Source: Salinivirgaceae bacterium | GTDB taxonomy: Bacteria > Bacteroidota > Bacteroidia > Bacteroidales > Salinivirgaceae | Reading direction: 5' to 3' | DNA: 39,555 bases | NCBI GenBank assembly: GCA_027858775.1 | Contig: JAQICA010000075.1 | Coordinates: 1 to 39,555 of the forward strand | Shown: piece by piece, positions 29,201 to 34,500 of the stretch | Layout of the letters: every line of letters starts with the position of its first letter | Numbering within the stretch: position 1 is the stretch's first letter | Notes under the pieces: model-generated | Databases searched by the model: none | Seen by the model: only the letters and a program-made list of their open reading frames with translations | What the model was told of the DNA's origin: nothing | Made by a program: the position numbers and the translations under genes

Positions 29201-29840
29201 TATTTTTAATAGCAACACGCAATTAGAAAATGGTTTAATAGTAACTGATTTTGAATACGCTATGAGTGTAATCGCCAGAATAAATGTTCCATTTGAAAGT
29301 GGAGCTCGCCTAAATGCGTATATTGATAACGAACTCGTTGGAGAAGCATCAATTATTGATGATGACACCAACCGTGGATATAGTTTCATTACTGTTTATG
29401 GCAATGAGAGTGTATTACAAAAAGACATTGTATTCCGATTGCAAAACAAAGCAGAAACAATTGATCTGCAGGGCAAAGCATCATTCAAAGGTAATTTTAT
29501 AGAAGGAACCCTTGAGATGCCCGTGGAACTCTACCCTGCAAATACTGTTGGAAACATTGAAAATCGCAACTACAACTCTTATCAGATTTATCCAAACCCA
29601 TTTACAGAAAAACTAGTTGTGTCAATAAAATTAAACAAAACACAACCGGTAAAAGTGGAGATTTATAACATGGTAGGAAAACAACTTGGTATAATTACAG
29701 ACAGAGTATACCCCGTGGGCGAGCAATCAATTCTATGGGATGGAAAAGACGGAAAAGGCAACACAATTTCTGCCGGAGTCTATTTCATTCATATACAAAG
29801 TGAATTATTAGACCGTATTGTTAAAGTGGTAAAAAAATAA
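14277..29840 (+). CDS. Giant 5,187-residue multidomain T9SS-secreted LamG/FN3 surface protein
   Basis: Exported protein with a Sec signal (MKLHKYFLTFVLVISALMLSAQS) and a T9SS type A sorting tail (about 5099-5187: YQIYPNPF, AGVYFIHI, RIVKVVKK). Order by approximate residues: right-handed beta-helix with Pmp-like GGA(I/V) and F..N repeats (24-390) and its cap DMGCYEQ (~555); LamG 1 (564-775), then five FN3/LamG pairs to LamG 6 (2098-2308); FN3-like domains (2318-2695); a carboxypeptidase-regulatory-like domain interrupted by LamG 7 (2696-2980); further regulatory-like domains (3000-3150); a Ser/Thr-rich beta-hairpin segment (3415-3745); an Ig-like domain interrupted by LamG 8 and 9 (4027-4584); BACON-like (4587-4682); CRGVA module (4684-4793); two GWxW repeats (4805-4970); a second CRGVA module (4985-5088). 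No catalytic residues recognised. LamG domains usually bind glycans or proteins, so adhesion or polymer binding is the best guess. The frame is uninterrupted and looks functional. Confidence 0.92.
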   Translation: MKLHKYFLTFVLVISALMLSAQSVIYVDGDASGANNGSTWQDAYTNLSEAIEQAQSGDHLWVAAGIYVPTSQPNYDIGSSDQRFNHFTLKNGVSIIGGFAGDESSVDQRNLDANKTVLSGDIDQNDNLGENGYVTSYNDIVGENTYKLFYFPDNMNLDTTAVLDGFVLAGAKSENTVYPYNGGAAMLCLGASPKIINCGFYGNYAKDHGGAVWVKNSSIVIENCTFSGNYAGTHGGAFFYTESEINLKGCTFTNNNGSYGGAFSGYTNSSISVIEDCWFENNVASDNAGVFTTGGTPNILKNCTFKNNQAPWGGALVLYTNSSSEIINCTFEGNHAIDGDGGAIYAKTSNVNIYNSSFRGNEAYNNGGAIINVSGSDLTAYNTLFSGNVNGKRLVDDGTTNTGSAVYSRLSKVTLINSTLVSNYSYDNTNGAGVNNWDAEMTIQNSIIWNNRGAQQIRLSGSATVEVMNSTVQGGYTGSGNLDVYPLFLNPISPSTTPSTQGDFKLWGNSSANNKGINSYLPKDTYDLDNDGDTDEPISADLYGNERVFAGIVDMGCYEQQFASASGNMLSVYDNQQVDMGTNLTLNNTDFTIETWIFPRKDAANGSFHNICGNSDNGTANRPPTMYIFQYDRIHYGYGDGTNWNSGDTEKALKTGQWNHIAMTFNNINNTIKIYANGKLLEELTGVGEVSSTPLRYINSDQELRAYLDEFRVWKEERTQAELIANMNSTISGNEENLALYYSFDQVNSGEIEDQAGINNGTMVNTPGIFNSDAILTPILKPVENVGIDNFTISWFPVPDAFDYYIDVATDPEFKNLVKFGEPTNGATTYTVNGLSKGTVYYYKVTVRTNNDDWGRQYAHTATKLNPPGNALVLDGSTYVNANDVTKYEFSGTTIETWVKVDADQLNSRWALWACNPTDYLNNYVLFYGTAGEMFSLSQRDYDAGAWVEDEFDGSTLTADTWHHVALVIDKDNNFGKLYLDGVDKGSFVPVAHPYPYGSYFSIGQEFDNDAATSDFIKGSMDEFRIWSKPLSQAEIQANRYNTLTGNETDLVTYYNFDLQTGNKVIDNANVFDGQIIGNINWVESTVGLQDFVVEASSQTTSGFTLNWSAVAGATDYLVDVATDAQFTNQVISSAATNNDTTYDATGLEQGIKYYFRVATDQNDTSLTNYTNTLMEVPGNALVFDGKDDYVDISQITEMGNKNIVTMECWAYVDPTETHGRFLAINTATGGNKYLLSYQSDKGYQLYDANTGTVIGSNDFRKGTWMHLAVTMEAYGPASFYLNGKLIGTSNNGHPPLFSGNLISIGQEYDSDRKGDFLKGAIDEVRFWDRILSRDEIRANMHKKLAGNEEGLFAYYDFDQIEGQFLYEKVNGLDGTIISRPEWAQSDAIITPIWFGIDAIGYDYFEFGWWEVDGASEYKLQVATDPEFTNIVKERTVTERHQVVNNLEENTDYYFRLAAFNSRWSAWSTTQKISTLLIPPGNALDFNGVDGEVNVGYVMDNNWGAITLEAWAKLDPDQNGYPRIVGSYGDYAGFSLNLWQGSKRPYFEFWNANGTQNITNAWDTIMGPNSIADNIWHHIACTYDGTDMKLYLDGELINIKNNPGAVIKQATLKTGIGNQNGAAPLNGTLDEIRIWNVARTQEQINEMAHQSLTGNESGLVSYFNLDKADGTTFKDEAGNFDGTMTGGVTWAESKALITPFATGAKNIVNNGFTATWDSIPNATRYFLRVATDPLLTEPLEGWESVDMGNIDTFNVTGLTENTLYYYGVMSETDRLSAWSAASSVVKTTGGTSGELAANLSGDNNYIDLSAHISKFAGKNTGAITGWFKASEAGTILKMTGDGSNSAQLIVGDFYAPYKDESLWFICNTDGDNDPSFGIREGHNKYLDNKWHHFALIMGDGNNRFVIDGEEKEAFFFNGTAQSQEFTNISSPTNFTIGQDYSVMVDELAFYKNPITNEEVRERAHKKLTGDEVGLVAYYSFDNSSALDDSGLGRNGTLQGTASYLRANVLPTPFLNQPMPGVTVADLSWEPIEGASQYVIDVALDNLFQQKVLSNYVTTETNCRVESLDKNSKYFYRVKSKTDTVWSEFSGIGEFYTLPGNSLVLDGVDDYIQADNILSSGSQEATVECWVKVVGESQNAAIWAINSATGNENHYVFMYSRGNKTITLWENDPNMGPPSFGVELTDGWHHIAVSLRNGAESYIYVDGKERAAFTPSIDPLLQGYRFSIGQEYDNTDLASDYYKGEIDEFRVWNIALTQEEVRANMNLSEPEGANEHYIAHFTFDEIQTVEDGVHVFKDLAKQNDATLVGGATIKPSEGVINPITLEATDITPGSFTLHLNDIAWAQSYEIEIAHDNTFVPPLDMHENIGKVSSFNATNLCPGVKYFYRIRAIYDENNISAWSAVDTIRTIDSGASIGEFMATTGDYSGMLKLSWNCENSYLVSNFEIKRRIAGTEDDFKHLITLENNDLYFYTDTTAAPGTYYEYTIQGLSYCYDNDTEVVTSNMGFRLPKVTVGKDDGRIRLDWVYAENFAQNLEIVRKDIETGIEQVFQEVADSTHFNDSTMSLCVPYQYTLISKTKTFGDVNAQPVIYTLNEDIFDAIDTLDASKGYKDNRVVLNWISEKQSIIDEYHISRRRYSTGNNWETVKIIDKGTTQTWIDEEAIPGEYYEYCIIGIGSCGNNEIFTDSAISVGFRQPEGVLNGQVSYEGGNPVRDVRIVADYDNSDESYGSCLAFNGNGEIKLAPTYDHFSFENGATIEMWIKPQTTEQEATLFANSSSEFVLHSDGNIGATTGNGEISYNLITDEQQVWNSDWNHVAMALNDSAFSIYVNGQSVAYSPTTSVFVLDSINTIAENFNGTIDEFRLWNTYRNDSIIEHFHSLMLPREQEGLISALRFDENLGEYAFDHTRTESEPNKNHAKIINGTWSKNVPSTARLALGAISEPTGNYQVNGIWFKGSGETFSITPTFGVHSFNPSTRSMLISENSLIYNNQDFTDISAFRVTGNVKYYNAEFPVKGIMLYVDGQLAVDPEGAPIVTDEDGNFDIEVPIGEHFISVGKMGHIFSNGYFPPKNSEGEIQYHNFNDIVSGIQFVDSTFMTVAGRIVGGTVEGDKEVGFNNSINNLGVSSFTVESVKGYPIDETNETITVETDPESGEYEVKLFPEQYSFVQSGLTHIGNDMYEFNGIEDLALLDLTSAPLLTEVTDTVTNMTISDGDTTYTDTVYTYAYHHKRNWIYRSVPNIEVVNVNGEQFISDSIYYALDENQDTVALNLITESGDHAFNYPVFTKGKQYNTLIKVFEQYENADNNEIDRVPVNDGIVTVINGCGNYPAPVEFEIANGIVEYSFYGGFPNPTIDALNPELSYTKTFEVHAATGNGGAIQSQWPESEPYRAYAFGGIPTGNNFVTNGPDLVDFILRDPPGSNSHSYFEEGFTISNTQSSSFNNSMASSMGVEVDLGWKVTTFVGFGAGVIMENEQIANIETGVETETSYSGGHSYNSTKTFNQSYSTSDDPLYVGKGGDLFFGHATNISYGVSNFIKPIIPGTGEDEIDNEYNGFTIGLKKAVNFGLEYSTEFIYTQNHIENYLIPDLEAMADYHAGNGNTDSANHYIEQANHWRKVLGQNEYQKYVAKTIPHSEDKNISFDAGSIYEQSMTSEITETFTTEFEFGITASVASEVGLEIGGVGTTWSMSHETSSSETSGSENSTTESTTIGFVLEDGDQGDYFSVDILKDYFGNGPVFSTKGGQSSCPYESGSVVEYADYYTDGFLGGFANGIDLNSPTMRIEVPAITAENAIVSGVPDNQPAIFTLKLSNLSEVNADNWFILRVDAASNPYGAKLRMDGASIVNGVAILVPGGTTLTKTLEFEKGRSDIFNYQNVRLIMHSECQFDPTDDIEDIADTLRLTANFVPTCSNVAITNLTDNWLVNVENNDSLPIRISEYNLQHNTLEKIAFLYKPSSGTSWSTKAMFFHDTTDYGAYSGEKYKINDAEYVDYMWNMAALQDRGYQVRVASMCTDESVYESDPLTGTLDGIRPQVFGSPSPADGTLDPNDEIMITFNEPIEEGLVTPYNIDVEGVLNGTESNHGTALLFDGSTSYAETPSGINLNNKSFTIEFWAQKTPESTGTVISQGVNLQQSIAIEFTDTDIVAKINGVSYSTQNTKDDGQWHHWTLAYNKDNSLLQIFADSEILLEEECEPLEAFGPFNFGKNATSNANYLTGKVHDIRIWKRALTFTDMVETMSLQLTGNELGLFANWPMNEGEGEIIEEIVHSRHASNHATWVVSPAGSAYEFNGTDQALAFQTGSIPIIQEMDLTFEVWFKAAAQQGEAYLFSNGNPEAPGYSAESCFAVKLNSEGNIVIENNGTTLSADGNYANNQWHHLAFVINRRAYASLFINGEKISSTPAPAFGSMLSSYAFLGALGYIDNGQQHQITKLFNGIIDEVRIWKTARTQEQISIYKNTRLAGTEAGLVAYFPFETFEEEMGDVTSVATLEDMSIDPDSPTGENHCGELIPMGEETISQIAPNIKRKRPIQTVNYDYVINNDKIIITPNDDLALIEKCILEITVKNIQDKNGNKMASPATWTAFINKNQVYWDENYFEFEKDVNDTLSFTTKIVNSSGVVQPFTLSNIPSWLTASPISGTIQPNQDITVTFTVNEGINIGSYYEDIYLSASSGFNERLTLNLRVYKEAPDWHVDDDQYQSSMNIISQIKVQEVFSSDPYDMIGVFSGTQCRGVAHLEYKQNYDDYFAFLVVYGNTNGEELTYKFWDASEGKVFTDVVPVYAFEPNALYGSMADPILFNVGIQENNTIQLIDGWKWLSFNLDIDQPNINNVLSDLTPQPGDIIKHNNLFASFDATINRWEGSLNEFEIGKLYRLSYSSNETLNYQGAAISPTNYPITISEGWNRIGYTPSVNLTVNEALAGFEPQIDDVIKDQFEFAIFDGYEWIGSLNYMQPDAGYMYKSLNSETFTFTYPESGNMKSSAIFNSNTQLENGLIVTDFEYAMSVIARINVPFESGARLNAYIDNELVGEASIIDDDTNRGYSFITVYGNESVLQKDIVFRLQNKAETIDLQGKASFKGNFIEGTLEMPVELYPANTVGNIENRNYNSYQIYPNPFTEKLVVSIKLNKTQPVKVEIYNMVGKQLGIITDRVYPVGEQSILWDGKDGKGNTISAGVYFIHIQSELLDRIVKVVKK
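14820..15430 (+). repeat. Pmp-like beta-helix repeats in the giant protein
   Basis: Roughly ten rungs of 20-30 residues each carry a GGA(V/F/I/L) turn and an NC.F..N strand, for example NCTFSGNYAGTHGGAF, NCTFKNNQAPWGGAL and NCTFEGNHAIDGDGGAI. This GGAI/FxxN alternation is the pattern of polymorphic outer-membrane (Pmp) beta-helix adhesins. The repeats are diverged at DNA level. Confidence 0.8.
15967..21500 (+). repeat. Six tandem LamG + FN3 units in the giant protein
   Basis: The unit is about 300 residues and is repeated six times. Each LamG begins GNAL.(F/L)DG and contains (T/V).E.W, a W(H/N)H(I/V/L)A strand, a DG element, a DE(F/V)R(I/V)W strand and GNE..L..YY.FD. Each is followed by an FN3-like domain with ATDP.F and YYFRV. 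Units are clearly homologous as protein but not near-identical as DNA, so expansion was old or the units have diversified. Approximate LamG starts are 15967, 16880, 17805, 18715, 19650 and 20570. Confidence 0.88.
24520..25515 (+). other. Ser/Thr-rich alternating beta-hairpin segment (residues ~3415-3745)
   Basis: Two stretches rich in Ser/Thr with alternating polar and small hydrophobic residues flank a polar helical insert of about 140 residues. The first includes SSSFNNSMASSMGVEVD and TSYSGGHSYNSTKTF. The second includes ETFTTEFEFGITASVASEVG and SSSETSGSENSTTESTT. The insert contains YLIPDLEAMADYHAG. The segment ends in GDQGDYFSVDIL and QSSCPYE. The pattern recalls the membrane-inserting hairpins of aerolysin/ETX-type proteins, but I cannot assign a family. 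Confidence 0.4.
28690..29185 (+). repeat. Two tandem ~80-residue GWxW repeats near the giant protein's C-terminus
   Basis: Repeat 1 reads IDGWKWLSFNLDID, LSDLTPQPGDIIKHN, FASFD and W.GSLNEFEIGKLYRLS. Repeat 2 reads SEGWNRIGYTPSVN, LAGFEPQIDDVIKDQ, FAIFD and WIGSLNYMQPDAGYMYKS. They share the frame GW.(W/R)...., L..(L/F).PQ..D.IK, FA.(F)D, W.GSLN and GY. They sit between the two CRGVA modules. Function unknown. Confidence 0.7.
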
Positions 29841-29860
29841 CCAAATAAACTAGTAAAAAA

Positions 29861-29905
29861 ATCCCATCAAGGCAAATTGATAATTCAGTTTGCTTTGATA
29901 GGGAT
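29861..29905 (+). promoter_or_regulatory. Long hairpin between the giant gene and its downstream neighbour
   Basis: Bases 29861-29879 pair with 29886-29905 to give 19 base pairs (two G-T), one bulged A and a six-base loop ATAATT. It starts 20 bp after the giant gene's stop. On the plus strand it is followed by ATATCATTTT, a poor T-tract, so it is either a weak terminator/attenuator or an mRNA-stabilising end that tunes read-through into the next gene. On the minus strand it has a proper T-run. Confidence 0.65.
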
Positions 29906-29947
29906 ATCATTTTAAACAACTCCACAGATAATAATACACAGAAAAAA

Positions 29948-30967
29948 ATGAACAATATGAAAAAAATATTTATCACCATCTCTTTCCTTCTCACCACCAT
30001 TGCTTTAACAGCTCAACCAAATGAATGGAGTGTTAGTGGTGCAGATTATGAATACTCAATGACGGTTAGTGCCATTGTTGAGTACGAAGGAGTAAACCAA
30101 GGATCGGAAAACGACTTCCTGGGAGCTTTTGTTGGCAATGAATGCCGCGGAGTAGCGCAAGCTTCATATATCGAAGCTAATGACAACTATCTGTTTTTTA
30201 TGGTAATTTTCGCCAACGAGTATTCGGGGGAAATCATCGAATTCAAGTTTTTTAACGACGATAACCAAAACATTCTTGAAGGTTTTCACACATTATCGTT
30301 TGCCGATGGACAAAACTTAGGTACTGCTTCTATTCCTTACATTGTTTCAGAAACTGAGTGGATTGCACCTATTACACACATTTCAACAAATTCAATTTCC
30401 TTGTACCACAACGATAACAATTCACATTTATCTGAAACATTCCATATTTCAAACCTGGGAGGTGGTTACCTCTCTTACCAAACAACATTGAAACATGGCA
30501 ATTGGTGCATAATAGAAACAGCGCCTCAGGAATTATCAGCCAATGAGTCGGCACCCATTACCCTTCAAGCCGATACAGAAAACCTATCGCCAGGGGAATA
30601 TTTCGACACGCTAACTATTCATTCAGAAAGATTAATACACATACCAGTATCACTTACAATTAGTAGTGTAGGTATTAATGCAGCGGAACAAATAAACTGG
30701 AGCATATTTCCAAATCCGGCTCATTCAAATGTACAGATTCAAGCTAACAGTGCTATTAATATATTAACAATTATTGATGCTTGTGGGAAAAGCTTAGTCA
30801 ACTTACAGCCAGGGGTGAATATTTACTCAATCGACATAAGTAATTTGCCGCAAGGGGTTTACATAACAAAAATTCAAACAAAAAATGGAATCGCAACAAA
30901 AAAACTGTTAATTGAAAAGTCAAAAGAAGAAATGCCGACAGAATATGTCGGCATTTTTTTCGAATAG
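29948..30967 (+). CDS. Small T9SS-secreted protein sharing modules with the giant protein
   Basis: 339 residues with a Sec signal (MKKIFITISFLLTTIALTAQ; a second ATG at 29957 gives the more usual MKK start). Residues 24-133 form the 'CRGVA' module (YSMTVSAIV, FLGAFVGNECRGVAQ, IIEFKFFND), also found twice in the giant protein. Residues ~146-240 are a BACON/choice-of-anchor-like beta-sandwich (NLSPGEYFDTLTI), again as in the giant protein but in the opposite order. Residues ~252-324 are a T9SS type A tail (WSIFPNPAHSNVQI, LPQGVYITKI). The last 15 residues go beyond the expected end of that tail and are encoded by a terminator hairpin. It lies 107 bp after the giant gene and is probably expressed with it. 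A role as partner or accessory is inferred. Confidence 0.88.
   Translation: MNNMKKIFITISFLLTTIALTAQPNEWSVSGADYEYSMTVSAIVEYEGVNQGSENDFLGAFVGNECRGVAQASYIEANDNYLFFMVIFANEYSGEIIEFKFFNDDNQNILEGFHTLSFADGQNLGTASIPYIVSETEWIAPITHISTNSISLYHNDNNSHLSETFHISNLGGGYLSYQTTLKHGNWCIIETAPQELSANESAPITLQADTENLSPGEYFDTLTIHSERLIHIPVSLTISSVGINAAEQINWSIFPNPAHSNVQIQANSAINILTIIDACGKSLVNLQPGVNIYSIDISNLPQGVYITKIQTKNGIATKKLLIEKSKEEMPTEYVGIFFE
30927..30960 (+). terminator. Intrinsic terminator lying inside the end of the small T9SS gene
   Basis: A perfect 10-bp stem (AATGCCGACA at 30931-30940 with TGTCGGCATT at 30946-30955), extended by A-T pairs, has a five-base loop GAATA and a seven-T tail (30954-30960). It is inside the reading frame: the stop codon TAG is at 30965-30967. 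On the other strand it would serve the convergent gene ending at 30975, with a weaker T-tract. Confidence 0.85.
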
Positions 30968-30974
30968 AAAAAAG

Positions 30975-31472
30975 CTACAATTTCCCTAAATTTTTCAACA
31001 AGTTTGTAAAGAAAAGAATTGAAAATTGCGGACCTTGTTCCGGGTCGTAGGTGAGGCGTAAGGAATAAATATTATCGTTTTTGCCTAAAGTCCACATTCG
31101 ATCGATGAAGCCATTTTCATAATTCTCATCATCGGAGTCGCTCCAAAATCCTTTGCGATTATCATCTATGCCGGCAATACGTGTAATTTTTTCAATAATT
31201 TTTACAAGATCTTCTTTAGCGTATCCATCATCGGCAAAACAAGTAACGTTAATATGATTTGTTCCTGTAACGTTTGATTTTTCGATAAAAACCCTAAATA
31301 CTACACGATTAAACACTTCTAATTCTTTCCACGGCAATGTTTTTTCATAGTCGATCAATACCGTATCGAGTATTTCTTCACTATTAATCTCATTGTAGTC
31401 CTCATAAAAAAACGTAGTAAGGTCATAGGTAAAGAGATCGAGCACATTCTTCGGTTCCTTAAAAAAACTCAT
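30975..31472 (-). CDS. Conserved-looking hypothetical protein (165 aa)
   Basis: I do not recognise a family. It is a soluble, acidic protein with no signal peptide or membrane segment. The N-terminus (FFKEPKNVLDLFTYDLTTFFYEDY) is rich in aromatic residues. The centre (FNRVVFRVFIEKSN, HINVTCFADDGYAKEDLVKIIEKITRIAG) alternates beta and alpha. The C-terminal part has GFWSDSDDENYENGFIDRMWTLGK and SLRLTYDPEQGPQFSILFF, suggesting a mixed alpha/beta fold. It lies 47 bp downstream of mfd on the same strand, so it may be the last gene of a siaC-mfd transcript. It is convergent with the small T9SS gene. The ATG at 31472 is the only good start. Confidence 0.75.
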   Translation of the reverse strand: MSFFKEPKNVLDLFTYDLTTFFYEDYNEINSEEILDTVLIDYEKTLPWKELEVFNRVVFRVFIEKSNVTGTNHINVTCFADDGYAKEDLVKIIEKITRIAGIDDNRKGFWSDSDDENYENGFIDRMWTLGKNDNIYSLRLTYDPEQGPQFSILFFTNLLKNLGKL

Positions 31473-31519
31473 ATAATCGTCGCATTAGGTTTAATGTAAA
31501 GTTAGTACAAAAATACGCA

Positions 31520-34500
31520 TCACATAATTTTTTTTATTTTTTTCAATGACGACTGAACATCATTTATATCATTGCTTTTCAATTTGAGTTTGCCGTTTTT
31601 CTCCTCAATATTTCCAATTGTTTGATCCTGCGCCAACCGCTGCAAAATTTGCATAAACATATCGGACTGATAGAACGGGCTATTTCTATCGGAAATAAAC
31701 CATGCATGCATGCGATTATTTTTTATCACAATTTTCTCTACGCCAATACGCTTGGCTATCATGCGTAAACGTACTACATCGAAAAGATCTTTCACTTGCC
31801 GCGGCAATTTCCCAAACCGGTCGACTAGGCGTTGTTCGAACATGGGAAGTTGGTCTTCGTTTTCAATGGTATCGAGTTCTTTGTATAAACGAATACGTTC
31901 GCTTACATTGGAAATGTAGGTATCGGGGAACCGCACATCAAGATCGGTATCGATATGGCAATCTCTAATCCAGTCTTTACTATCGGTTTGGTTGCGCTCT
32001 TTTTCGTGGCTAAAAAGGGTGGAAAACTCATCTTCTTTCAGCTCAAACATCGCCTCTTCAAGTATTTGCTGATATGTTTCGAGACCCACATCAGCAATAA
32101 AACCGCTCTGCTCTCCGCCTAGTAAATTCCCCGCTCCCCGAATATCGAGATCCTGCATAGCAATATTAAATCCGCTACCAAGCTCCGAAAACATTTCAAT
32201 GGCTTGCAGGCGGCGCTTGGCTTCGGTAGTGAGAGTCGATTCCGGAGGGGTTAGCAAATAACAGAACGCTTTCCGGTTCGACCGCCCCACTCTACCGCGC
32301 AATTGATGCAAATCGCTAAGTCCGAAGTTTTGGGCATCATTAATTATTATGGTATTTACGTTGGGGATATCTAACCCCGATTCGATAATGGTTGTTGAGA
32401 CCAATACATCAAATTTTTGATCGATGAAATCGAGCATAATTTTCTCGAGTCGCTTCCCTTCCATCTGGCCGTGAGCATGAATAGTAGAAACCCCGGGGCA
32501 TAAGCGTTGAATAAGAGCTTCAACTTCATGAATATTCTGCACACGGTTCGAAATAAAAAAGGCTTGTCCTCCACGTGAAACTTCATAATCAATCGCTTCT
32601 TTTATTACATCTTTATTAAAAGGATGCAGCTCGGTAGTAATGGGGTATCTATTGGGCGGTGGTGTGTTAATTATGGACAAATCGCGTGCACCCATTAAGG
32701 AAAACTGGAGCGTTCGCGGAATAGGCGTGGCCGTCATGGTAAGTGTATCGACATCTGTCTTTAGCGCCCTGATCTTTTCTTTGGTGGATACGCCGAATTT
32801 TTGCTCCTCATCGTTAATCAATAAACCAAGATCTTTAAACTGAATATCTTTCCCTACAAGACGGTGAGTTCCGATAATAATATCGATTTTTCCGGCAGCC
32901 AGGTCTTTCACAATTTCTCGCTGGTCTTTTGCGCTGCGCATGCGCGACAAATATTCTATACGAACCGGAAAATCGCGCAGTCTATCTGAAAAAGTTTTGT
33001 AGTGCTGAAAGGCCAGAATGGTGGTTGGCACCAAAACAGCAACCTGTTTGTTGTCGCAAGCCGCTTTAAACGCTGCTCTAATGGCAATCTCGGTTTTACC
33101 AAAACCCACATCGCCACAAATGAGCCGATCCATGGGAATATCTTGTTCCATGTCGGCTTTCACATTTTGGGTAGCCTTCAATTGGTCGGGCGTGTCTTCG
33201 TATATAAATGAAGCCTCCAGTTGTTCGTTCAAAAACGAATCGGCGCTAAATGCATGTCCGCGCTTTTTGCGTCGCGCGGCATACAATTGAATAAGATCGC
33301 GAGCTATATCTTTTACTTTCGACTTTGTTTTGCTCTTCAGTTTGGACCACACTGGCGATCCCAGTTTATGAAGTCGCGGAGAGGCATTATCTTTACCTTT
33401 ATATTTTGAAATACGGTGCAGGGAATGAATATTGACAAAAAGCACATCATCGTCCCGGTAAAGAAGCTTTACTGCTTCCTGGGGTCGTCCGTTTATATCG
33501 ACCTTTTGCAGTCCGCCAAACTGACCTATTCCATGGTCGATATGAACAACGTAATCACCTATATGCAAATCCGTTAATTCCTGCAACGATAACGCATCCT
33601 TCTTTTTAAACCGTTGATTCATGTAAAAACGTTGATAGCGGTCGAATATTTGGTGATCTGTGTAGCAGGCCACTTTCAGATCGTGATCGACAAAACCGCG
33701 ATGCAACCTTCCAATGAGCGGAGTAAACTCGCCACCTTTATTTATTTCACCGAAAATATGTGTTAATCGCTCAATTTGGTTTTCTTGTGTCGACACGATT
33801 ATGTTTCGGTAACCCGCTTCTTGGTTGCGAATGAGGTTCTCACTCACTAGTTTAAAATTTTTCTGAAAGGTTGGCTGTAAAGATGTGTCAAATGTAATTT
33901 CGGGAATATCGTGATTGATCGGCTTCCCTCCCTGAATAAAAAAGCACGTACCGGGTTGCAGATCGGCTTCTTCTTTGCTAATAATTATCTGTTCTGTATC
34001 GACCTGAAATTCGTCGCTGAGCACTTCCCGATTCTGGGTAGCAGTGGTTATGGTTTGCTTAAGCATATCGTGTAACCGGGCTGCGTTTCGATAAATAAGC
34101 AGGTGATTTTCATTGAGCAAACTAAATATGCTTTTCCGACTGGTTTGCTGCGAATTACTGTTAAGATCGGGTACAATACGCACTTCGGAACACTGATCGA
34201 CAGAGAGTTGCGTTTCGATATCGAAGGTTCGGATAGTTTCTACTTCATCGCCAAAAAAGTCGATACGAAAGGGTAAATCTGAAGCAAACGAAAACACATC
34301 AATTATACTACCACGAACGGCATATTGGCCAGGCTGATAAACAAAATCAACCAGGTCAAATCCATAATCGATAAATAAATCTTGTAATGATTCGGGCGAC
34401 AGTGAATGCCCTTGTTTTACTATTGTAGTATTGTTCCCCAGCTCTTCAGGATTAAAGACTTTTTCGGCAAGTGCTGCCGGATAGGTAACTAAGATAGTTT

